A stretch of 64,000 nt of DNA from Denitrobaculum sp965232285 (GTDB lineage: Bacteria; Pseudomonadota; Alphaproteobacteria; Kiloniellales; Kiloniellaceae), in NCBI GenBank assembly GCA_965232285.1, contig CBDDPL010000004.1:2976001-3040000 (forward strand), written 5' to 3'. Under the pieces are notes generated by a model. The model was given only the letters and a program-made list of their open reading frames with translations. It did not search any database and was not told the origin of the DNA. Of this stretch, positions 1-9,363 are shown in pieces. Position numbers and translations under genes: made by a program. Every line of letters begins with the position of its first letter. Position 1 is the stretch's first letter.

Positions 1-450
1 AACGCCCGATTTGCTCCTCGCCTCCGAGCGGGAAAGGTTCTCCGCCGGGTTGGTGATGTTCATCTGGCGAATGACGCCCTTTTGCCGGAGAAAATCGTCG
101 GTGAACTGGTCCTTAGCTTTCTCATACTCGGTCTGCGTCCTGGCACTATCGAGCGCCTTGCCATAGGCAACCTGGTTCAGAGCAAAGCTCGCACCGGTGA
201 AATTTCCGCCACCGCGTTTGTTTGAGTTGCCGCTCGAGCGCGCCAGCTTCGCGAAGCTGCCCGTTTGCTCCGTCGCATGATGCGCCACCCAGTTCATGCA
301 GAGAGACTTACAGATTCCCTGGCTGGATTCAGGAATCTGGTCCATGACCTGAGCGACACCTTCGTTCCAGTCGCCCTGGTTGAAGGCCTCCAGCAGGACG
401 CCGTTCCATTTCTTCGCAGTGCCGCGCACGATATCAGCTTGCCCAAACAT
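1..450 (-). CDS. Partial gene, possible YopT-type (C58) cysteine peptidase, N-terminal 150 residues
   Basis: An open frame begins with ATG at 448-450 behind a good GGAGG ribosome site and runs off the left edge with no stop. Residues 44-53 read GICKSLCMNW, which fits the G-x-C-x-x-L-x-x-x-W pattern around the catalytic Cys of YopT/AvrPphB-type C58 peptidases. A Gly/Asn/Lys-rich linker follows near residues 72-80. The His and Asp of the triad would lie outside the window, so the assignment rests on one motif. No signal peptide is visible. It could instead be an unrelated hypothetical protein. Confidence 0.5.
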   Translation of the reverse strand, partial: MFGQADIVRGTAKKWNGVLLEAFNQGDWNEGVAQVMDQIPESSQGICKSLCMNWVAHHATEQTGSFAKLARSSGNSNKRGGGNFTGASFALNQVAYGKALDSARTQTEYEKAKDQFTDDFLRQKGVIRQMNITNPAENLSRSEARSKSGV

Positions 451-918
451 CTTCTGCCTCCTTCTCTCGCCCGCCGCACTCCGCTCAATCTTGCGGAGAC
501 GTCCGGGCTGTTGATCTCAGGGGCCGGTTCGCGGGCATACCTGCCGGTTCGCGCAAGCCCCGATGACTTACGCAGGTGGAAGTAAACGCACCTGTAGACT
601 TACGGCCGGCGATCGAGGGAAGCTCGATCAAAGAAAATGACTGCCGGCTCTATTAATAGATGAAGGTTGCTGAGGCACGACTACAATCAACGATTTTTGT
701 ATAGGGGTCCGCGAAAAACTTTCGAACCGCATCCAAGGTCCGTCTTTTACAAGAGCTTCGCCGCCAACTCATCGCGGCGAACGGAGGAGAAGATTGAGTC
801 AACACCCAGCCCAAGGCCTTCGTAGATCCGGCAGCAAAGCAGAAATTGATCCCACCCGCAGGGCGTATTAAAAGACGCCACAGTTCACCAGTTGAGATTC
901 CCGTGACCACCCAGGGAG
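451..918. other. Gene-free stretch between divergent genes; small palindrome at 649-660
   Basis: No convincing coding frame is present on either strand. It must hold the promoters of the left-edge gene (minus) and the EamA gene (plus). A perfect 12-bp palindrome, TCTATTAATAGA, lies at 649-660. A related AT-rich palindrome with the same CTATTAATA core occurs in front of the PhyH gene (1888-1901). Otherwise nothing recognisable. Confidence 0.4.
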
Positions 919-1770
919 ATGGATGTGACGACCGGAGTGTTCGCTATGGTGCTTGGCGCAGCCGTGTTGCATGCGGCCTGGAATGCCCTGGTCAAGGTGA
1001 ATGCCGACCGGCTGGTCATGATCGCCATTATGATGATGAGCCAGGTTGCGGTCGCCTTGCTGGTTGTCCCCTTTGTCGCCTTTCCGACGGCGGCAAGCTG
1101 GCCCTATATCTGGGCATCGACCCTGCTGAACACGGCCTACTGCCTGTTCCTGATCGCTGCCTATCGTTATGGGGATCTGAGTCACGTCTATCCCATTTCC
1201 CGGGGCGCCGCGCCGCTGATCGTGGCGGTCGTATCCGTCACGATTGTGGGAGAAACACTGAGCCGACAGGCAGGCCTTTCGGTCGTCATCATCGCGTTGG
1301 GGATCATGAGTCTGACCCTGACACGCGGCGCGGCGGGTTTTCGTGAACCCAGGGCCATGCTCTATGCCCTGGGTACCGGCGTCTTCATCGCCGGCTACAC
1401 GATCGTCGATGGCCTGGGCGCCCGTCTCGCCGAAAGCGCCCACAGCTATACTTTCTGGGTCCACCTCTTTAACGGCATTCCTATCACCCTCTTGGCGCTC
1501 TATCTGCGCAGAGGCCAGATTTTTGTCTCACTGCAGAAATGTTGGAAGGTCGGCGTGTTCGGCGGTCTCATATCGCTCTTGGCCTATTGGATTGTCGTCT
1601 GGGCCATGACGCAGGCGCCCTTGGCGCTGGTCTCCGCCGTCCGGGAGACGAGCATGGTGTTCGCTGTTCTCTTCGGCGTCGTTATCCTCAAGGAGCGCCT
1701 CAACCTGGCGCGGCTGGCCTCCACAGCCATGACCCTGATCGGGACGGCCATGCTCAAGCTATCCAGGTAA
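919..1770 (+). CDS. EamA/DMT-family transporter
   Basis: The 283-residue protein is almost wholly hydrophobic, with about ten membrane segments in two similar halves, the tandem EamA layout of drug/metabolite transporters. The second half ends with the family-typical run near the C-terminus (VVILKERLNLARL, then a last helix). It sits in the inner membrane and probably exports a small metabolite. Substrate cannot be read from the sequence. ATG 919 follows a GGGAG-like site. It is monocistronic, ending about 160 bp before the PhyH gene. Confidence 0.8.
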   Translation: MDVTTGVFAMVLGAAVLHAAWNALVKVNADRLVMIAIMMMSQVAVALLVVPFVAFPTAASWPYIWASTLLNTAYCLFLIAAYRYGDLSHVYPISRGAAPLIVAVVSVTIVGETLSRQAGLSVVIIALGIMSLTLTRGAAGFREPRAMLYALGTGVFIAGYTIVDGLGARLAESAHSYTFWVHLFNGIPITLLALYLRRGQIFVSLQKCWKVGVFGGLISLLAYWIVVWAMTQAPLALVSAVRETSMVFAVLFGVVILKERLNLARLASTAMTLIGTAMLKLSR

Positions 1771-1881
1771 GCACCGTTCCCGGCTTCGGCCAAACTCTCC
1801 GGGTCAAGACCTTGCGCCGCGGCTTTCCTCTTCAAATGGGATGAAGACCTCTCCTTTGAAAAGCCGAACAAACTCCATCTT

Positions 1882-1909
1882 GATTCTATTAATATATTAA
1901 TGTATCAAT
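1882..1909. promoter_or_regulatory. AT-rich palindrome upstream of PhyH-GntR operon, candidate operator
   Basis: A perfect 14-bp palindrome, ATTAATATATTAAT, lies at 1888-1901, with outer TTGAT (1880-1884) and ATCAA (1904-1908) arms that are also complementary, offset by one base. It is 33 bp before the dioxygenase start, in the expected promoter position. The GntR gene at 2820-3551 in the same operon is the likely binder. Binding is inferred. Confidence 0.4.
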
Positions 1910-1933
1910 TTTAAAGTCAGCAGATTGGGAGTG

Positions 1934-2815
<882 letters not shown>

Positions 2816-2819
2816 AGCC

Positions 2820-3551
2820 ATGGCAAGTCGAGGTGCATCTCAGCAGAGGAGCCGGGACGTCACCGTCGCCTGGCTAGCTGACGTAACCCTGCGGCCCGGC
2901 AGCCCGCTGTCCGAACAGGTCTATGAACGGCTGCGCGAAACAATCGTCTTTGGGCAGATCGCGCCCGGAACCGCCTTGCATGAGCCTTCGATCGCCCAGC
3001 AGTTCGGCATCTCCCGCACGCCGGTGCGTGAAGCCCTCTTACGCTTGCGCGACGAGGGGCTGCTGGAGATCAAAAAGCAGTCCGGCACCTTTGTCGCGCC
3101 AATCGATCACCGGCGGGTCGAAGAGGGCATGTTCCTGCGTGAATCTCTGGAGCCTCGTATGGCGGCGATGGCCGCAGAGAGGATGACGGACCGAGCCCTG
3201 GCGAATCTGCTTTTCGAAACCGAACAGATGACCAGGGCGGTCGCGAACAACGACAGCCGTATCTTCATCGCCGCCGACGACAACTTCCATCGGATCCTTC
3301 TGGAGGCCAGCGGCTTCCCGCACATCGTCCAGATCATCCAGCGGGTCAACGCCCACCTGGACCGGGTGCGCTACCTCAGCGCCTCGGAACCGGTCCGCGC
3401 GCAGACCGCCCTCGAGGAGCATCACGCCATGATCGAAAAGCTCCGCGCGCGGGACTCTGAGGGGGCCGCCGAACTGCTGCTGACCCACCTGCAGGGCTCC
3501 TGGGTGCTCATCCGGGACCTGCTGACACAGCAGGCGACGAAAAACACTTGA
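2820..3551 (+). CDS. GntR-family regulator, FadR/FCD type
   Basis: The 243-residue protein has an N-terminal winged helix (about residues 20-85) with recognition helix SRTPVREALLRLRDEGL, and a C-terminal FCD ligand domain (about 95-225). FCD regulators are usually repressors released by a small organic acid. It is 4 bp downstream of the PhyH gene and probably controls that operon through the palindrome at 1888-1901. It converges on the P1 peptidase gene with a 5-bp gap. Confidence 0.85.
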   Translation: MASRGASQQRSRDVTVAWLADVTLRPGSPLSEQVYERLRETIVFGQIAPGTALHEPSIAQQFGISRTPVREALLRLRDEGLLEIKKQSGTFVAPIDHRRVEEGMFLRESLEPRMAAMAAERMTDRALANLLFETEQMTRAVANNDSRIFIAADDNFHRILLEASGFPHIVQIIQRVNAHLDRVRYLSASEPVRAQTALEEHHAMIEKLRARDSEGAAELLLTHLQGSWVLIRDLLTQQATKNT

Positions 3552-3556
3552 GGCTT

Positions 3557-4621
3557 TCAGGTCTCGACCAACCTCAAAAGCTCAGCAAAGTCCGCCAGCG
3601 AGGCTCGGCTATGGCCGTCCCGCCCGACGCTCGGCACGGCATAGAGCATGGAATTGAGGATCGCCTCTTCCGTGCTCTCGATCACCGCGCGGAACAGCGG
3701 ATCCAGATAGTCCTCATGCAGTTGGCTGAGCTGACAAACCGGGTCTTTCGGTTTGGCATGCGGCATCTTCTGCGCGGTTGAAAAGGCCAGCGCGATGTCG
3801 CCAGAGCCGGAGCCGAAGTGACTGCCGGTCCGCGCGATCCCCGCTCCCGGCCGCATGGCAAGCCGGCGGAGCTGCCGGTCGGACAGAGGCGCATCCGTTG
3901 CCAGAATCACGATGATCGAACCCTGCTCCGGCGGCGCTTTCTTTTGCTTCAGAGCTTTCGCAATGGCCGGTCCCACGAGCCGCCCTTCCACGCGAAGGTC
4001 GCCCAGGCGCCCCATATTGCTGAGCACGAGAGCCCCCAGAATAAAATCCCGGCCGGCGAGCGACACCTGCCGCGAAGCCGAGCCAATGCCGCCCTTCAGG
4101 CCATAGGCGCTCATGCCAGTCCCCGCCCCGACCGCGCCCTGTGCGAAGGCACCCGGCGCCGCCATCTCCAGCGCCTCCGTCACATGCCCGGCACGAACAT
4201 GCAGGCCGCGGATATCGTTGAGCCAGGCGCCGTCGTTACATTCCAGCACCACCGGATTGACGGTCCCGGTGGTCGCGCCGATCTCCGGGTTCTGTGCCAG
4301 CAGATAGCGCACCAGCGCCTCCGACGCCGTGCCCACCGAAAGCGTATTGGTCAGAACAATGGGACTCTCCAGCGTGCCCAGTTCCTCGATCTGCACAAAG
4401 CCAATCGACTTGCCGAAGCCGTTGATCACCTGGACGGCGGCCGGCAGCTTCTCGCGAAAGAGACTGCCGCCGTGCGGCAGGATCACCGTCACGCCGGTCT
4501 GCACCGGGCCGTCGCTGAGAGTCACCTGTCCCACCGCGACGCCCCCGACATCGGTGATGGCATTCAGAGGACCGGGCGGCAGGCTGCCGATGGTCAGTCC
4601 GAGATCGCGGGCACTGGGCAT
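3557..4621 (-). CDS. P1-family (S58/DmpA) peptidase
   Basis: A 354-residue homologue of DmpA-type L-aminopeptidase/D-Ala-esterases. These N-terminal nucleophile hydrolases cleave themselves into two chains. The hallmark GAGTGMSAYGLKGGIGSASR spans about 165-184; by family precedent cleavage falls before Ser181, which becomes the nucleophile. Early conserved residues (ITDVGGVAVGQVT, about 22-34) and the NPVVLECNDGAWLND block are also present. It is cytosolic with no signal peptide. Its physiological substrate in this family is usually a small peptide or amide and is not known here. Confidence 0.85.
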   Translation of the reverse strand: MPSARDLGLTIGSLPPGPLNAITDVGGVAVGQVTLSDGPVQTGVTVILPHGGSLFREKLPAAVQVINGFGKSIGFVQIEELGTLESPIVLTNTLSVGTASEALVRYLLAQNPEIGATTGTVNPVVLECNDGAWLNDIRGLHVRAGHVTEALEMAAPGAFAQGAVGAGTGMSAYGLKGGIGSASRQVSLAGRDFILGALVLSNMGRLGDLRVEGRLVGPAIAKALKQKKAPPEQGSIIVILATDAPLSDRQLRRLAMRPGAGIARTGSHFGSGSGDIALAFSTAQKMPHAKPKDPVCQLSQLHEDYLDPLFRAVIESTEEAILNSMLYAVPSVGRDGHSRASLADFAELLRLVET

Positions 4622-4750
4622 GTCACTATCAGCTCTTGTTGTCAGATCGATTCCAGAGATAGATCATGTTCCGATCGGAAGAAACCGGATTGCGTAGCGC
4701 GAACTGCACAGTCCTTGCGATGACCTGACAGAGCCAGGGACTGCGGCTGG

Positions 4751-5335
4751 ATGAACACCCCCACCCACCTCCTGATCGGTGCCGCCGTGCTGGCGCGCGG
4801 GGAAAACGGCAGCGCCGGACGCTGGCGCAACGGCGCGATCCTCCTCGGCGCCCTTCTGCCCGATGCCGGCATCTTCTTCCTCTTCGCCTGGGCCCGCTTC
4901 TTTCAGGGCGCTTCCGAGCAGGAGCTCTGGTCCCGGATCTACTGGAGCGAACCCTGGCAAAGCCTCTTCGCCATTTTCAATTCCGCCCCGCTCTACGCAG
5001 CCTGCGTCGCGATCGGCCTCGCCGCGCGCCAGAGCTGGCTGACGTTGCTGGGCCTGGCTGCCCTGCTGCACCTGGCCTTCGACCTGCCCTTTCACCACGA
5101 CGACGCCCATATCCACTTCTGGCCCTTCACCGACTGGCGCTTCCACTCGCCGCTGTCCTATTGGGACGAGAACCATCACGGCGACTGGGTCTCCCTGGCC
5201 GAGGTCGCCCTCTCGCTCGGCCTGATCTATCTCCTCTGGCGGCGCTTCGAAAACCGCATCGTCCGCACCGCCCTGCTGCTGGCCCTGGCCAGCTACGTCG
5301 CCGTGCCGCTCTACTTCAATCTGATGCTGGGGTGA
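4751..5335 (+). CDS. Integral membrane protein resembling YdjM/DUF457-type predicted hydrolases
   Basis: A 194-residue protein. It opens with MNTPTHLLIGAAVLARG, the His-containing start seen in YdjM-like membrane proteins of predicted metal-dependent hydrolase type. It has four or five membrane helices and a His/Asp-rich patch, LPFHHDDAHIHFWPF (about 115-130), followed by DENHHGD. These could bind a metal. It overlaps nothing and is followed 2 bp later by the nuclease-like gene, probably in one transcript. No function is established. Confidence 0.6.
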   Translation: MNTPTHLLIGAAVLARGENGSAGRWRNGAILLGALLPDAGIFFLFAWARFFQGASEQELWSRIYWSEPWQSLFAIFNSAPLYAACVAIGLAARQSWLTLLGLAALLHLAFDLPFHHDDAHIHFWPFTDWRFHSPLSYWDENHHGDWVSLAEVALSLGLIYLLWRRFENRIVRTALLLALASYVAVPLYFNLMLG

Positions 5336-5337
5336 GC

Positions 5338-6021
5338 ATGGCGTCCTCAAAAACCCGCGAAACCGATCTCTATCCACCCCTCAAGGCCTACCTGGAAGGC
5401 CAGGGCTACGAGGTCAAATCGGAGATCGGCGCGGCGGATATCGTGGCGGTCCGGGAAGACGAGGAGCCGGTGATCATCGAACTGAAAACCGGCTTTTCGC
5501 TGACCCTCTTCCACCAGGCGGTCGCACGGCAGGCCATGACAGATCTGGTCTATATCGCCGTGGAGCATGGCAGCGGCGCGCGCTTCGCAAAAGCCTTGAA
5601 AGCCAACGTCAAGCTCGCCCGGCGGCTTGGCTTGGGTGTCATCACCACGCGCCTGCGCGACGGCTTCGTGGAGGTGCACTGCGATCCCGGGTCCTACCGC
5701 CCACGTCCCTCCAAGCCGCGCCGCGCCCGCCTGTTGCGCGAGTTCGCCCGCCGGGTCGGTGACCCGAACCAGGGCGGCGCAACCCGCCGCGGGCTCGTCA
5801 CCGCCTATCGGCAGGACGCTTTGCGCTGCGCTGCGCATCTGGCGGCCGAGGGACCACAGAAAGGCGCCTTGGTCGCCAAGGCCACCGGCGTGCCGAAAGC
5901 CACGCGTCTGATGGCGGCGGATCACTACGGCTGGTTCGAACGGGTCGAGACCGGCATCTACGCTATTACGCCCAAGGGCCGCGAAGCCTTGATCACCTAT
6001 GCCGAAGCGCTGCCCGATTGA
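5338..6021 (+). CDS. DUF2161-type PD-(D/E)xK nuclease-like protein
   Basis: A 227-residue protein. Residues 1-70 contain a PD-(D/E)xK-type core: an early Glu (TRETDLYPPL), then GAADIVAV and VIIELKTG about 15 residues later, the spacing of D...ExK active sites. The C-terminal half is basic, then a small helical domain that could be a winged helix (about 150-225). I chose ATG 5338 because it directly begins the conserved region; an upstream in-frame start would overlap the preceding gene. Its 3' end overlaps the convergent BASS gene by 25 bp. Confidence 0.7.
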   Translation: MASSKTRETDLYPPLKAYLEGQGYEVKSEIGAADIVAVREDEEPVIIELKTGFSLTLFHQAVARQAMTDLVYIAVEHGSGARFAKALKANVKLARRLGLGVITTRLRDGFVEVHCDPGSYRPRPSKPRRARLLREFARRVGDPNQGGATRRGLVTAYRQDALRCAAHLAAEGPQKGALVAKATGVPKATRLMAADHYGWFERVETGIYAITPKGREALITYAEALPD

Positions 6022-6887
6022 CCTCTTTCGCGCTGCCCGCGCAGCCAGAACACGACGGGGATCGTGATCACGTACATGACGACGCCATAGATCGCCGACG
6101 GCAGCGTAAAAGGTGTCAGCCCCGTCGCGGCTTCGACCAGCAGTGTGCCGACCGTAATCCCCAGGGTGCCGTTCTGCAGCCCGGCCTCCAGCGCGATGGC
6201 GATGCCGTCGCCCCGTTCCAGCCCGAGGAGCCTGGAGGCCAGGAATGAGAGCGTCAGCAGCACGATGTTCATGATCACCAGCAACGGCCCCATCGTCGGC
6301 AGGTTTTCGACGAAGGCTCCCCAGTTGGCGATCAGCGCCGCAACGACGATCACCGCGAAAAGCACACCCGCGAGCCGGAAACAGCCCGTCTCGATCCGGT
6401 CCGCAAAGCCGGTCGCAAAATGACGCAGGGCCACGCCGATGGCTACCGGCACAGTCGTAATCAGGAACATGGCGACGGCAATGGAGGTGACCGAGACTGC
6501 TTCCCGGCTCTCGCCGAGGAACTCGCCCAGGGCCCAGACCACCAGAAAAGGCACGGTGAGCACGGAAAGAAGCGAAATCACGCCGGTCAGGGTGATCGAC
6601 AGGGCCACCGTCCCGCCGGCCATCCGGGTCAGCATGTTGGAGGTGACGCCGCCCGGACAGAAGCTGAGGATCATCACCCCGACCGCCAGCTCCGGCGGCA
6701 GGGTGAAGACTTGCAGCAGGATGAAGGCGGTCACAGGCAGCAACAGAAGCTGCATCGCCGCGCCGGCAAAGAACGCTTTGGGCAGCTTCACGACCCGCGC
6801 GAAATCGCGCAGCGTCAGGCCGACCCCGAGCGAAAACATGATAAAGGCGAGCGCCAGCGGTAGCACCACATTGAGCAGGATGTCCAT
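5997..6887 (-). CDS. Bile acid:sodium symporter (BASS) family transporter
   Basis: The 296-residue protein has nine or ten hydrophobic segments. It also carries the family's cross-over signature SFCPGGVTSNMLTRMAGG (about 94-111) and a second one near EAGLQNGTLGITVG (about 224-237), the two sodium-site regions. Bacterial BASS members take up organic anions with Na+; the substrate is unknown. ATG 6887 has a GGAAGG site. It stands alone, convergent with the nuclease-like gene. Confidence 0.85.
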   Translation of the reverse strand: MDILLNVVLPLALAFIMFSLGVGLTLRDFARVVKLPKAFFAGAAMQLLLLPVTAFILLQVFTLPPELAVGVMILSFCPGGVTSNMLTRMAGGTVALSITLTGVISLLSVLTVPFLVVWALGEFLGESREAVSVTSIAVAMFLITTVPVAIGVALRHFATGFADRIETGCFRLAGVLFAVIVVAALIANWGAFVENLPTMGPLLVIMNIVLLTLSFLASRLLGLERGDGIAIALEAGLQNGTLGITVGTLLVEAATGLTPFTLPSAIYGVVMYVITIPVVFWLRGQRERGQSGSASA

Positions 6888-7037
6888 GCCCTTCCCCCGT
6901 CTGCAGATTCGGCTCCAGCAAAGCTGCAGAGACCATTAGCAGAGAGCACTAAACCCTCGCAGGTCAAAAGGAAAGAGGAGGATGTTTCACCCGCCGCGGG
7001 CCGGCCGCCACGTACCGTCCGCCATCGACGGGTTTTG

Positions 7038-7601
7038 TCAGCTCGTTCCCGCGGCCGTCGCACTGCTGCGCAACAGGCGGCGGAAAGCCCGCTCCAGGCT
7101 TTCGCTCGAGTTGTTGCCGACAAGTACATTGGTCCGCTGCCCCTTGCCGTCGAACAGCAAAAGGGTCACATGGCCCACGCCCTGATCCTGCGCGAAGGCA
7201 CGGCCCTCCTCGCTGCGGATGTTGGCGACCAGGTACTGCAGTTCATCATCATCGAAGTTCCCCAGGGCATCGCGGGTTTCGCCCTGCAGCTCGACGCAGC
7301 GCGGGCAGTTGGGGTCATGAATCTGAACGATGGTGGGCGTGCCGTTACCGATCTTGGTGAGATCCAGCTCTCCGACCGTCCCAACGACATAGTCGATCGC
7401 ATACCAGCCGCCGGCGGCCAGCACCGCGGCAAGTGCGCCCCACTCCCCAAACACCCGGAAGGATTCGCGGCGGTTGACCTTCTTACCACCGCCGCTGTTT
7501 TCGCTACTGGCAGCCTTACCGCTTCCCGCCTTGGCTTTACGTTTCTGTCGTTTCATCCCCGCCATCCTCATCAGAGCTGTTTCACTGCGCGTCGGGTTCA
7601 T
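7038..7601 (-). CDS. Membrane-anchored thioredoxin-like protein
   Basis: Up to 187 residues. A very basic N-terminus (Lys/Arg runs) precedes one membrane helix (about 57-75, GALAAVLAAGGWYAIDYV). A thioredoxin-like domain follows, with a CPRC redox pair in IHDPNCPRCVELQ. The CPRC places it among small membrane-tethered thioredoxin folds, likely facing the periplasm. Four in-frame ATGs (7601, 7571, 7565, 7556) are possible; 7565 follows GAGG directly, so the true start may be shorter. It lies 95 bp downstream of acdS behind a hairpin. Confidence 0.65.
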   Translation of the reverse strand: MNPTRSETALMRMAGMKRQKRKAKAGSGKAASSENSGGGKKVNRRESFRVFGEWGALAAVLAAGGWYAIDYVVGTVGELDLTKIGNGTPTIVQIHDPNCPRCVELQGETRDALGNFDDDELQYLVANIRSEEGRAFAQDQGVGHVTLLLFDGKGQRTNVLVGNNSSESLERAFRRLLRSSATAAGTS

Positions 7602-7642
7602 CTGCAGCAAACGGCAGCTACCCTCTCCGAGGGTAAAACGAG

Positions 7643-7665
7643 GCCGGCGGGAAAAGGTTCCCGGC
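7643..7665 (-). terminator. Hairpin downstream of acdS, probable terminator
   Basis: On the minus strand a GCCGGGAA...TTCCCGCCGGC stem (one bulge, 4-nt loop) lies about 30 bp after the acdS stop and is followed by CCTCGTTTT. The T-run is short, so termination may be partial. Confidence 0.45.
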
Positions 7666-7696
7666 AATCGAATGATTCTTTTCGAGACGCTATCCG

Positions 7697-8713
7697 TTAC
7701 CCGTTGCGATAGGTGTAGCTGTAGCCGTTCAGCGCCGGCGCCCCGCCGAGATGGGCATAGAGCACCTTGGAGCCGGCCGGGAAGAAGCCTTTCTTCGCGA
7801 GATCGATCAATCCCTGCAGGGACTTTCCTTCGTAGACCGGGTCCGTGATCATGGCCTCCGTCCGCGCGCCCAGCCGGATCGCCTCGTTGGTTTCCCGGCT
7901 CGGCACCCCGTAGGCGGGATAGGCGTAGTCCGGGTTGATGACGATTTCTTCTTCCTCGACCCTGCGGCCCAGTTCGACCAGTTCTGCTGTATTGTCCACG
8001 ATGCCGCGCACCTGGGCCCGCAATTGCTCCGGTGTGCCCGAGCCGTCGATGCCGATCACGCGGTCGGCCCGGCCGTCGGCAGCGAAGCCGACGATCATGC
8101 CGGCCTGGGTCGAGCCGGTGACCACGCAAACGATGATATAGTCGAACCTGATCCCCATCTCCGCCTCCTGGGCACGAACCTCTTCGGCAAAACCCACGTA
8201 ACCGAGGCCGCCGAACTTATGCACCGAGGCACCGGCCGGGATGGCGTAAGGCACGCCGCCCGCATCGCGGACCGACTGCAGCGCCTCTTCCCAGCTCTTG
8301 CGGATGCCGATGTCGAAGCCCTGATCGACCAGGCGGCTGTCCGCCCCCATCAGACGGGTCAGCAGGATGTTGCCAACCCGGTCATAGACCGCATCGTCGT
8401 GCGGCACCCAGCTCTCCTGGATCACCACGCACTTCATCCCGATCTTCGCCGCGGTCGCGGCCACCATGCGGGTGTGGTTCGACTGCACCCCGCCGATAGA
8501 AACCAGAGTATCGGCGCCGGAAGCCAGGGCGTCCGGTACGATATATTCCAGCTTGCGCAGCTTGTTGCCGCCCAAAGCGAGACCGGAGTTACAGTCGTCG
8601 CGCTTGGCATAGATCTCAATGCCGGCCCCGATAGCCTCGGACAGCCGGGGCAGATGTTCGATCGGCGTCGGGCCGAAGGTGAGCGGATAGCGCTCGAATT
8701 TCGAAAGCTTCAT
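7697..8713 (-). CDS. acdS: 1-aminocyclopropane-1-carboxylate deaminase
   Basis: A PLP enzyme that splits ACC, the ethylene precursor, into 2-oxobutyrate and ammonia. At 338 residues it has the length of the characterised Pseudomonas enzyme and the same numbering: Lys51 in GGNKLRKLEY (PLP Schiff base), Ser78 in GGVQSNHTR, and Tyr294-Glu295 in DPVYEGKS. Glu295 and Leu322 (YAHLGG) are the pair that separates true ACC deaminases from D-cysteine desulfhydrases, so the call is firm. It is divergent from an Lrp-type regulator, the usual acdR arrangement, and is followed by a terminator-like hairpin. Confidence 0.95.
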   Translation of the reverse strand: MKLSKFERYPLTFGPTPIEHLPRLSEAIGAGIEIYAKRDDCNSGLALGGNKLRKLEYIVPDALASGADTLVSIGGVQSNHTRMVAATAAKIGMKCVVIQESWVPHDDAVYDRVGNILLTRLMGADSRLVDQGFDIGIRKSWEEALQSVRDAGGVPYAIPAGASVHKFGGLGYVGFAEEVRAQEAEMGIRFDYIIVCVVTGSTQAGMIVGFAADGRADRVIGIDGSGTPEQLRAQVRGIVDNTAELVELGRRVEEEEIVINPDYAYPAYGVPSRETNEAIRLGARTEAMITDPVYEGKSLQGLIDLAKKGFFPAGSKVLYAHLGGAPALNGYSYTYRNG

Positions 8714-8854
8714 GGCTTCGTTTCCTCTCTAAATCACAAAGAGAATCCTAGCCGGTGATCCACCGAAGGTGCTTTCAAACTTCGAGGAAATTTTTTACTT
8801 TTTCATCTGATACAGCTAAAAATATGTTTATCCTTCCGTTTTTAGATATATTTT

Positions 8855-8869
8855 TGGAAGAAACTTCCA
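8855..8869. promoter_or_regulatory. Inverted repeat over the acdR ribosome site, candidate autoregulatory operator
   Basis: TGGAAG-AAA-CTTCCA forms a perfect 6-bp inverted repeat that covers the GGAAG ribosome site and touches the acdR ATG. AcdR-type Lrp proteins act in the acdS-acdR intergenic region, so this may be an operator or, in RNA, a translation-blocking hairpin. Function is inferred. Confidence 0.4.
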
Positions 8870-9333
8870 TGTATTTTGAACTCGACCGGATCGACCGGAA
8901 AATCCTGAAGTCGCTTCAAAGCGATGGCCGCATGCCGAACGCGGAGCTTGCCGAACGGGTGAACGTCAGCCCGGCGACCTGCCACCGCCGCACCCAGCGC
9001 CTGCTGGAAGAGGGCGTGATTTCCGATGTCCGCGCCAACGTCAATCCTCACGCGGTCGGCCGCAGCGCGCTGGTGCTGGTCGGGGCTGTGCTGGACCGCT
9101 CGACCCCGGAAAGCTTCGCCGCCTTCGAACAGGCCGTCGCGAAGCTCTCCTTCATTCTCGACTGCCAGTGCGTCGCCGGCGACTTCGACTATTTCCTCAA
9201 GGTCCGGGTCCGCGACATTTCCGACTTCAATCGCCTGCACAGCGAAGAGCTGCTGGCCCTGCCCGGTGTCCGCCAACTGCGCAGCTTCTTCGTCCTGAAA
9301 GAGGTCATCGATAATGCACCGCTGGATTTTTAA
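8869..9333 (+). CDS. acdR: Lrp/AsnC-family regulator of acdS
   Basis: The 154-residue protein has an N-terminal helix-turn-helix (LDRIDRKILKSLQSDGRMPNAEL ... SPATCHRRTQRLLEEGVI, about 4-55) and a C-terminal RAM/Lrp sensor domain (about 68-148). It is divergent from acdS, as in known acdR-acdS loci, where the Lrp protein activates acdS in the presence of ACC. ATG 8869 is preceded by GGAAG; an in-frame ATG at 8824 would add a hydrophobic stretch foreign to the family. Confidence 0.85.
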   Translation: MYFELDRIDRKILKSLQSDGRMPNAELAERVNVSPATCHRRTQRLLEEGVISDVRANVNPHAVGRSALVLVGAVLDRSTPESFAAFEQAVAKLSFILDCQCVAGDFDYFLKVRVRDISDFNRLHSEELLALPGVRQLRSFFVLKEVIDNAPLDF

Positions 9334-9363
9334 GCCAGATCTGTCGCTATCGATGACGCCTTT

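Noticed and set aside
3548..4723. Long plus-strand frames opposite the P1 peptidase
   Set aside because: Antisense shadows of a high-GC gene with clear motifs on the minus strand.
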